A stretch of 20,671 nucleotides of DNA from DAOTXL01 sp034434895 (GTDB lineage: Bacteria; Chloroflexota; Anaerolineae; JAAYZQ01), in NCBI GenBank assembly GCA_034434895.1, contig DAOTYI010000265.1, positions 1 to 20,671 on the forward strand. The letters run 5' to 3'. The notes below the pieces were generated by a model. It was not told the origin of the DNA. It ran no database searches and saw only the letters and a list, made by a program, of their open reading frames with translations. Positions 15,706-20,671 of this stretch are shown one piece after another. How positions within the stretch are numbered: position 1 is the stretch's first letter; each line of letters begins with the position of its first letter. The translations under genes were made by a program, and so were the position numbers.

Positions 15706-16802
15706 TGCTGGTCCGCATCAGCACGCTGATTGTCAAGGAGCTGACCCAGTTCAGGCGTGACTGGCTGCTGGCCCTGTTTATTCTGCTGGCTCCGGCCCTG
15801 CAGCTCCTTTTGTTGGCCCAGGCCATCGAGCGGGGCATCCACGAGCAGCCTCTGGCCGTCCTCGACCTGGATCGCAGCCGCCTGAGTCGGCAACTGGTCC
15901 TCAGTCTGGACAATACCCGGGAACTGCGCCTGCGTTTCTACGCCGGGAGCATGGATCAGGTGCGCTCCCTGCTGGATGGAGGGCAGGTGCGGCTGGCGGT
16001 GGTCATCCCCGCCGGCTTTGCCCGGTCGCCGCAGCAGATCCAGGTCATTGCCGATGGAACCAACACTGTCGCCGCCGCGATCACCATGAGTGCGGTCAGT
16101 GGGGTGGTGAACCGCTTTGCCTCTGACCTGGCGGCGGGCTATGGGCTGGTGATGCCAGAGCTGATAGACTTTCGCACCGACACGCGCTTTAACCCGACCA
16201 TGAATTTCCGCGACTTCTCCATCCCGGCGCAACTGGGCTTTATCACCTACCAGGTCACGCTGGCGATGGCCTCGCTGGGGCTGGCCCGCGAGCGCGAACT
16301 GGGCACCCTGGAGCAGTTGATGGTCACGCCGCTGCACCGCTTCGAGCTGGCGTTGGGCAAGGGCATCCCGGCCATGGCCGTCGGTGCGCTGAATTTCGCT
16401 GTCATGTGGCTGATCAGCCTGGCCCTGTTCCGGATGCCGATGCGCGGCTCACCATTGCTGCTGGCCGCCCTGACCCTGTTGTTCATCACCGCTGAGGTCA
16501 ACTGGGGCCTGCTCATCTCGGCCATCTCCCGCACCCAGCAGCAGGCGATCCTGTTCGTCTTTATCCAGGCCATGGTGGACATCGCCCTCTCCGGCTTTAT
16601 CGTGCAGGTGAGAAACATGCCCGCCCTGTTGCAGGCCCTGTCCCGCTTTGTGCCGCTGCAACATTATCTGGTCATTATCCGCAGCATCATGCTCAAAGGA
16701 GCCGGGTGGGAGGAACTGGGACCGCAGGCGACAGCATTAGCCGCCCTCAGTCTGGCGGCGGCGCTGCTGGCCCTGCGCACCGTGGCCCGGCGGGTGGAAT
16801 AG
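15705..16802 (+). CDS. ABC-2 type permease (second of tandem pair)
   Basis: A 365-residue paralogue of the preceding permease, with the same plan: first membrane segment at about 20-42, an outer domain with QPLAVLDLDRSRLSRQLVLS and AVVIPAGFA, then REREL-GTLEQLMVTPLHR and the C-terminal membrane bundle. The ATG shares one base with the stop of the first permease (TGATG), so both are made together and probably form a heterodimer. Earlier in-frame codons exist but would lie within the first gene. The ATPase, and often an HlyD-like adaptor, usually sit next to such pairs but are missing here. Confidence 0.93.
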   Translation: MLVRISTLIVKELTQFRRDWLLALFILLAPALQLLLLAQAIERGIHEQPLAVLDLDRSRLSRQLVLSLDNTRELRLRFYAGSMDQVRSLLDGGQVRLAVVIPAGFARSPQQIQVIADGTNTVAAAITMSAVSGVVNRFASDLAAGYGLVMPELIDFRTDTRFNPTMNFRDFSIPAQLGFITYQVTLAMASLGLARERELGTLEQLMVTPLHRFELALGKGIPAMAVGALNFAVMWLISLALFRMPMRGSPLLLAALTLLFITAEVNWGLLISAISRTQQQAILFVFIQAMVDIALSGFIVQVRNMPALLQALSRFVPLQHYLVIIRSIMLKGAGWEELGPQATALAALSLAAALLALRTVARRVE

Positions 16803-16821
16803 TGCTCTACCGGTGAGGTTG

Positions 16822-16836
16822 CTGCCCAATGGGCAG
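16822..16836 (+). terminator. Short hairpin after the permeases
   Basis: CTGCCC/GGGCAG with a 3-nt loop, 20 nt past the second permease stop. No T-run follows, so terminator function is doubtful. Confidence 0.25.
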
Positions 16837-16842
16837 GAGAAT

Positions 16843-16902
16843 CACCGCCGAGCACGCAGAGAGCGCAGAGGAATCATAAAAAACTCGGCGGCCTCTGCGG
16901 TG
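16843..16902. repeat. 60-bp dispersed repeat, copy 2
   Basis: Inverted copy of 3245-3304, 54 of 60 positions identical without gaps. Ends CACCGCCG and CTCTGCGGTG are partly complementary. It fills most of the 118-nt gap between the convergent permease and glpK genes. On the minus strand its loop gives a run of six T, which might help end the glpK transcript. Confidence 0.85.
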
Positions 16903-16916
16903 AGAGGGGATATTTT

Positions 16917-16940
16917 GACCTCACCCCATCGCCCAACCCC
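16917..16940. repeat. Half-copy of palindromic repeat family A at the glpK 3' end
   Basis: This 24-nt stretch matches the left half of the family A element at 10712 in 22 of 24 positions (arm GACCTCACCCC perfect). The right half is absent. It overlaps the last codons and stop of glpK. Confidence 0.5.
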
Positions 16941-18420
16941 GTGCCCGTTCCACCGCCCGCTGCCAGCCGGCATAGAGGGCATCCCGCCGTTCGGCAGGCA
17001 TGGTCGGTGTGAATTCGGCTTCGGCCCGCCACTGGGTGGCGATCTCATCCAGCCCCGACCAGTAGCCCACGGCCAGCCCGGCCAGGTAGGCCGCCCCCAG
17101 GGCGGTCGTTTCGGTGATGGCCGGGCGCTGCACCGCTACCCCCAGCAGGTCGGCCTGAAGCTGGAGCAGCAGGTCGTTGGCCGCCGCACCGCCATCGGCC
17201 CGCAGAGCCTGGAGGCGGATGCCGGAATCGGCAGCCATCGCCTCCAGCAGGTCGCGGCTCTGATAGCAGATGGCCTCCAGCGCCGCCCGGACCAGGTGCC
17301 GCCGGTCGGTGCCGCGCGTCAGGCCGACGATGGTTCCCCGGGCGTAGGCATCCCAGTAAGGCGCGCCCAATCCGACAAAGGCCGGGACGAAATAGACGCC
17401 GCCGCTATCGGCCACATCGCCGGCCAGGGCCTGGCTCTCGGCGGCATGGGTGATGATCCCCAGGCCATCGCGCAGCCACTGGATGGCCGCCCCGGCGATG
17501 AATACGCTCCCCTCCAGGGCATAGGTCACAGCATCCCCATCGGCCAGTTGCCAGGCCACCGTTGTCAGCAGGCCGTGCCGGGAGGCCACCGCCTGCCGGC
17601 CGGTGTTGAGCAGCAGGAAACAGCCGGTGCCATAGGTGTTTTTGGCCTGTCCCGGTGCAAAGCAGGTCTGACCAAAAAGGGCTGCCTGCTGGTCACCGGC
17701 CGCCCCGGCGATGGGCACGGCTGCTCCCAGCAGGCCGGCATCGGCCAGGCCATAGAGCTGCGACGAGGGCCGCACCTGGGGCAGCATGGCCCTGGGGATG
17801 CGCAGTTCGGCCAGGATCTCCTCATCCCAATCGAGAGTATGGATATTGTAGAGCATCGTCCGCGAGGCGTTGCTCACGTCGGTGATGTGCAGCCGTCCCT
17901 CGCTCAGACGCCAGATGAGGAAGGTGTCAATGGTGCCAAAGAGGGCCTGTCCCCGTCCGGCCTTCTGCCGCAGGCCGGGCACATGGTCCAACAGCCAGGC
18001 CAGCTTGGTGCCCGAAAAATAGGCATCCACCACCAACCCGGTTCTGGCCCGGATGGGGTCAGCCCAACCGTCAGCGCGCAACCGGTCGCACAGGGGGGCC
18101 GTGCGCCGGCATTGCCAGACGATGGCGTTGTACAACGGATTGCCCGTCTCACGATCCCAGACCACCGTCGTCTCCCGCTGGTTGGTAAGGCCGATGGCCG
18201 CCACCTGCGAGGCCTCAACACCGGCCCTGGCCAGAGCCTGTCGGGCGGTGTTCAACTGTGTGTTCCAGATCGCCTCCGGGTCGTGCTCAACCCAGCCCGG
18301 CTGCGGGTAGATTTGGGAAAACTCTTCCTGGGCCACACCGGCAATCCGGCCGGCGCGGTCGAACAGAATGGCCCTGGAACTGGTGGTCCCCTGGTCCAGG
18401 GCCAGGATGTAGGTCGTCAT
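16921..18420 (-). CDS. glpK: Glycerol kinase
   Basis: Cytoplasmic FGGY-family kinase making glycerol 3-phosphate from glycerol and ATP, for lipid synthesis and glycerol use. From ATG 18418-18420 it has 499 residues, normal length. Seen are YILALDQGTTSSRAILFDRA (4-23), glycerol-site residues in NQRETTVVWDRETG and GWVEHDPEAIWNTQLN, SNASRTMLYNIHTLDWDEEI, the FGGY-type YGTGCFLLLNTG, and DGGAAANDLLLQLQADLLG. GAGGAGG (18430-18436) lies 9 nt upstream, inside the kinase gene. No glpF or glpD is adjacent. The last codons (ARGWAMG and stop) overlap a half-copy of a palindromic repeat. Confidence 0.97.
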   Translation of the reverse strand: MTTYILALDQGTTSSRAILFDRAGRIAGVAQEEFSQIYPQPGWVEHDPEAIWNTQLNTARQALARAGVEASQVAAIGLTNQRETTVVWDRETGNPLYNAIVWQCRRTAPLCDRLRADGWADPIRARTGLVVDAYFSGTKLAWLLDHVPGLRQKAGRGQALFGTIDTFLIWRLSEGRLHITDVSNASRTMLYNIHTLDWDEEILAELRIPRAMLPQVRPSSQLYGLADAGLLGAAVPIAGAAGDQQAALFGQTCFAPGQAKNTYGTGCFLLLNTGRQAVASRHGLLTTVAWQLADGDAVTYALEGSVFIAGAAIQWLRDGLGIITHAAESQALAGDVADSGGVYFVPAFVGLGAPYWDAYARGTIVGLTRGTDRRHLVRAALEAICYQSRDLLEAMAADSGIRLQALRADGGAAANDLLLQLQADLLGVAVQRPAITETTALGAAYLAGLAVGYWSGLDEIATQWRAEAEFTPTMPAERRDALYAGWQRAVERARGWAMG

Positions 18421-20671
18421 CGGTATCAACCTCCTCGTCTGATGGATGCGCTGCCGGCAGAGTAAAGTAGAAGGTGCTCCCCTGCCCCTTCTGGCTCTCA
18501 ACCCAGATCCGTCCGCCGTGTGCCTCTATGGCCAGCTTGCAAAAATGCAGGCCGATGCCCATCCCTTTGCGCCGGGACTCCTGAGTCCCGTCACCGCGAC
18601 GAAACTTGCCAAAGATCGTTTCGCGGGCGCTTTCGGCGATCCCCTGGCCGGTATCGGCCACCGAACAGAGGATGCCTGGCCTCACCGGATCGCCGGCCCG
18701 CACCGCCTGGACGGTGATCCGCCCCCCAGGCGGAGTATACTTGAAGGCATTGTCCAGCAGGTTGGCGAACACCCGGCCGATCACCTCGGCATCTATCAGC
18801 GCCGGAGGCAGGTCCGCCGCCAGACTCGCTTCCAGGTTCAACCCCATCGCGGTAGCCATGGGCCGGTACTCGTCCATCACCGGCAAGATGACCTGCGATA
18901 GCGACACCTCCTGGAGGTTGATCGGGATGTTGCGGTCTTCCAGGCGCCGGATCCAGAGCACCGATTCAATCCGGCTGTACAGATTGCGCCCACCGTCCAG
19001 GGCGATGCGCAGCAGTTGCCGGGTCATGGCCGGATCCATCCGTTCCTCTTCCTGGAGCATCTCCAGACTGCTGATCAGGGCTGCCAGCGGTCCTTGCAGG
19101 TTGTGGATCATCATGCTGGTCAGGTCCTGGCGAAACTGCTCCAGCTCCTGCTGATGCGTCACATCGCGCAGCATGGCGATCCGGCCCAGCACCTCTCCCG
19201 TCGCGCTGAGCACCGGCGAGGCAGTCCCCTCCACATATCGCCGCTGACCATCCATCTGAAAGCTGAAGGAGAGGTTGACTACCATCGTGGGCTGTTCATG
19301 TACCTGGTTGATCGTCTGCGCCAGACGGTCGAGATTCAGGTCGCTGATCTGGAGGATCGGGTTGCTCACCACAGCCTCCACATCCAGCACGTTGAGGGTC
19401 CACAGCCACGACTCGACCGCCGGCCCGAACAGTTCGCGCACCCGTGGGTTGACCAGGATCACCTGGCCCGCTGTGTCGAACACAATGACCGCGTCGTGCG
19501 TGGAGTTGAGGATAGCCTGCAGCCGGTCACGCCCCTCTACCACCTGCTGGAACAGTTGGGCATTGCGGATGCCGATGGCCGCATGATCGGCCAGGAGCTG
19601 GATGAAACGGACATGCTCGGTGGTAAAGGCGGCCGGCTGGTCACTTTCCAGGGTGATGACGCCGATGATCTGCTGTTGGTGCCTGATCGGAACACTGAGT
19701 TGGGAACGGCTGGTGGGGGACACGGCGACATAATCGGGGTCATGGCTGACATCCGGCACCAGGGTCAGGAGGCCGGTGCGGGCCACCCGGCCGGTAATGC
19801 CCTGGTCGACCGGCCACAGTTCCGTCCGGTAGCGATCCACCTCAGGGGGATAGCCACGCTGGGCCAAAAGATGGAGGGAGGTCCGGTCCTGCTCGCAGAG
19901 GGCGATAACCCCTCGCGCCGCGGAGGTGGCCTGCAACGCTCGCTCCAGCACCAGATCCATGATCTGTTGCAGATCCAGGGTGCCGGTCAACTGGCGGCTG
20001 ATCTCTTCGATCGAGGTGAGTTCTTCGATCCGCCGCGCCAGGGTGGCGTCGGTCTGTTCGTAGAGCCGTCTGGCCCGGTCTCGCTCGCGGGCCACAGCGG
20101 CGTACAGGCGGGCATTTTCCAGGGCAATGGAGGCGTGGTTGGCAATGGTGGTCAGCAGTTCCATCTCGCCGACGGAAGGGGTGTGGACCCCGGCGAAATA
20201 GGTGCTCAAGACCCCCAACAGGCCCTCGCGGCCCCACAGCGGCACGTCAATCACCGCCCGATAGCCTTCCTGCTGAGCCAGCCGGGCCAGATCGGCCAGG
20301 TCGGGTTCCAGGTAGACATCGGGTACAATGAGCGGCTGACCGGTCACCACGGCCTGCGCCCGGCTGTCCTGCCCGACTCGCAGATGCTGGGAGCGCTGCA
20401 CAAAATCGGGGCTCAGCCCTTTGGCAGCCCGCAGCCGCAGCTCACGGCCATCTTCGCTCAGCTCAAAGATGGCCGATTTGTCACAGCCGATGACCTGGAT
20501 CACCGACTCGACAATGGTCTGCAACACCTGCTCCTGGTCCAGGGAGCAGGAGATGGCCGCCGACACGGTGGACACCACCGCCAGCTCGGTGGCCCGCTGC
20601 TGCATCTCGGCGTACAGGCGGGCATTCTCCAGCGCCACACACGATTGATCGGCCAGCGCGCTCAGGAACTC
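18287..20671 (-). CDS. GAF-GAF-PAS sensor histidine kinase (5' end outside window)
   Basis: Soluble multi-sensor kinase; 794 residues are visible and the frame stays open to the right edge, so the true start is outside. Visible order: end of one GAF domain (LSALADQSCVALENARLYAE), GAF (about 30-190), GAF (about 225-370), PAS (about 377-500), HisKA (about 505-575), HATPase (about 625-735). The phosphoacceptor is His523 in MIHNLQGPLAAL; the ATP site has NLLDNAFKYT, VADTGQGI, FGKFRRG and GMGIGLHFCK. No membrane segment is seen. The domain ends with FYFTLP, but the frame runs on about 55 residues, the last 41 overlapping glpK out of frame. No response regulator is next to it. Confidence 0.92.
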   Translation of the reverse strand, partial: EFLSALADQSCVALENARLYAEMQQRATELAVVSTVSAAISCSLDQEQVLQTIVESVIQVIGCDKSAIFELSEDGRELRLRAAKGLSPDFVQRSQHLRVGQDSRAQAVVTGQPLIVPDVYLEPDLADLARLAQQEGYRAVIDVPLWGREGLLGVLSTYFAGVHTPSVGEMELLTTIANHASIALENARLYAAVARERDRARRLYEQTDATLARRIEELTSIEEISRQLTGTLDLQQIMDLVLERALQATSAARGVIALCEQDRTSLHLLAQRGYPPEVDRYRTELWPVDQGITGRVARTGLLTLVPDVSHDPDYVAVSPTSRSQLSVPIRHQQQIIGVITLESDQPAAFTTEHVRFIQLLADHAAIGIRNAQLFQQVVEGRDRLQAILNSTHDAVIVFDTAGQVILVNPRVRELFGPAVESWLWTLNVLDVEAVVSNPILQISDLNLDRLAQTINQVHEQPTMVVNLSFSFQMDGQRRYVEGTASPVLSATGEVLGRIAMLRDVTHQQELEQFRQDLTSMMIHNLQGPLAALISSLEMLQEEERMDPAMTRQLLRIALDGGRNLYSRIESVLWIRRLEDRNIPINLQEVSLSQVILPVMDEYRPMATAMGLNLEASLAADLPPALIDAEVIGRVFANLLDNAFKYTPPGGRITVQAVRAGDPVRPGILCSVADTGQGIAESARETIFGKFRRGDGTQESRRKGMGIGLHFCKLAIEAHGGRIWVESQKGQGSTFYFTLPAAHPSDEEVDTDDDLHPGPGPGDHQFQGHSVRPRRPDCRCGPGRVFPNLPAAGLG

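Noticed and set aside
16813..18465. 550-codon plus-strand open frame opposite glpK
   Set aside because: Antisense shadow of glpK. Its first part is read from the 60-bp repeat.

Overview
The window looks like a chromosomal segment of a GC-rich, Gram-positive-like bacterium, most probably a member of the Chloroflexota (Anaerolineae/Caldilineae type). This is an inference. It rests on a secreted protein ending in YLPVILKDHE with a DUF11-like domain, a multi-GAF soluble histidine kinase, a short EF-Ts, HrcA/CIRCE heat-shock control, a small lineage-style TPR-like protein, and many short GC-rich palindromic repeats between genes. No rRNA, tRNA, CRISPR array, transposase or phage gene was seen.

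Left block (about 240-6330, minus strand, read right to left): one translation and envelope operon in a classical order, rpsB-tsf-pyrH-frr-uppS-cdsA, followed by a secreted multidomain protein. A good promoter (TTGCCG-17-TATACT) lies upstream of rpsB with a leader of about 185 nt. Terminator-like hairpins follow tsf and frr, so expression is probably graded along the operon. Past the secreted protein, a near-consensus minus-strand promoter (TTGACA-17-TATACT) drives a gene outside the window.

Middle block (6400-14530, plus strand): a small TPR-like gene with its own promoter, then a textbook heat-shock operon. It starts with a consensus promoter (TTGACA-17-TATGAT) and a perfect CIRCE operator, followed by hrcA-grpE-dnaK-dnaJ. 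prmA and rsmE, which in many bacteria directly follow dnaJ, come next here only after a HEPN/MNT pair (toxin-antitoxin type) and about 200 nt of hairpin-rich sequence. The HEPN stop overlaps the MNT start, and prmA starts with TTG inside the MNT gene, so the pair is translationally wired into the operon.

Right block: two tandem ABC-2 permeases without an ATPase (plus strand), converging on a minus-strand pair: a GAF-GAF-PAS-HisKA-HATPase kinase that runs off the right edge, and glpK. The kinase frame has no stop until 134 nt into glpK.

The most unusual layer is the repeats. A 53-67 bp palindromic family occurs in the rpsB leader and between dnaK and dnaJ, with a half-copy at the end of glpK. 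A 60 bp family lies in the frr-uppS gap and in the permease/glpK junction (54/60 identical, inverted). A 29 bp perfect tandem repeat supplies the cdsA stop codon. I see no wholly new defence or biosynthetic system. The best leads are the HEPN/MNT insertion, the catalytic-domain-less amylase-like secreted protein, the kinase-glpK overlap, and the repeats that touch gene ends.
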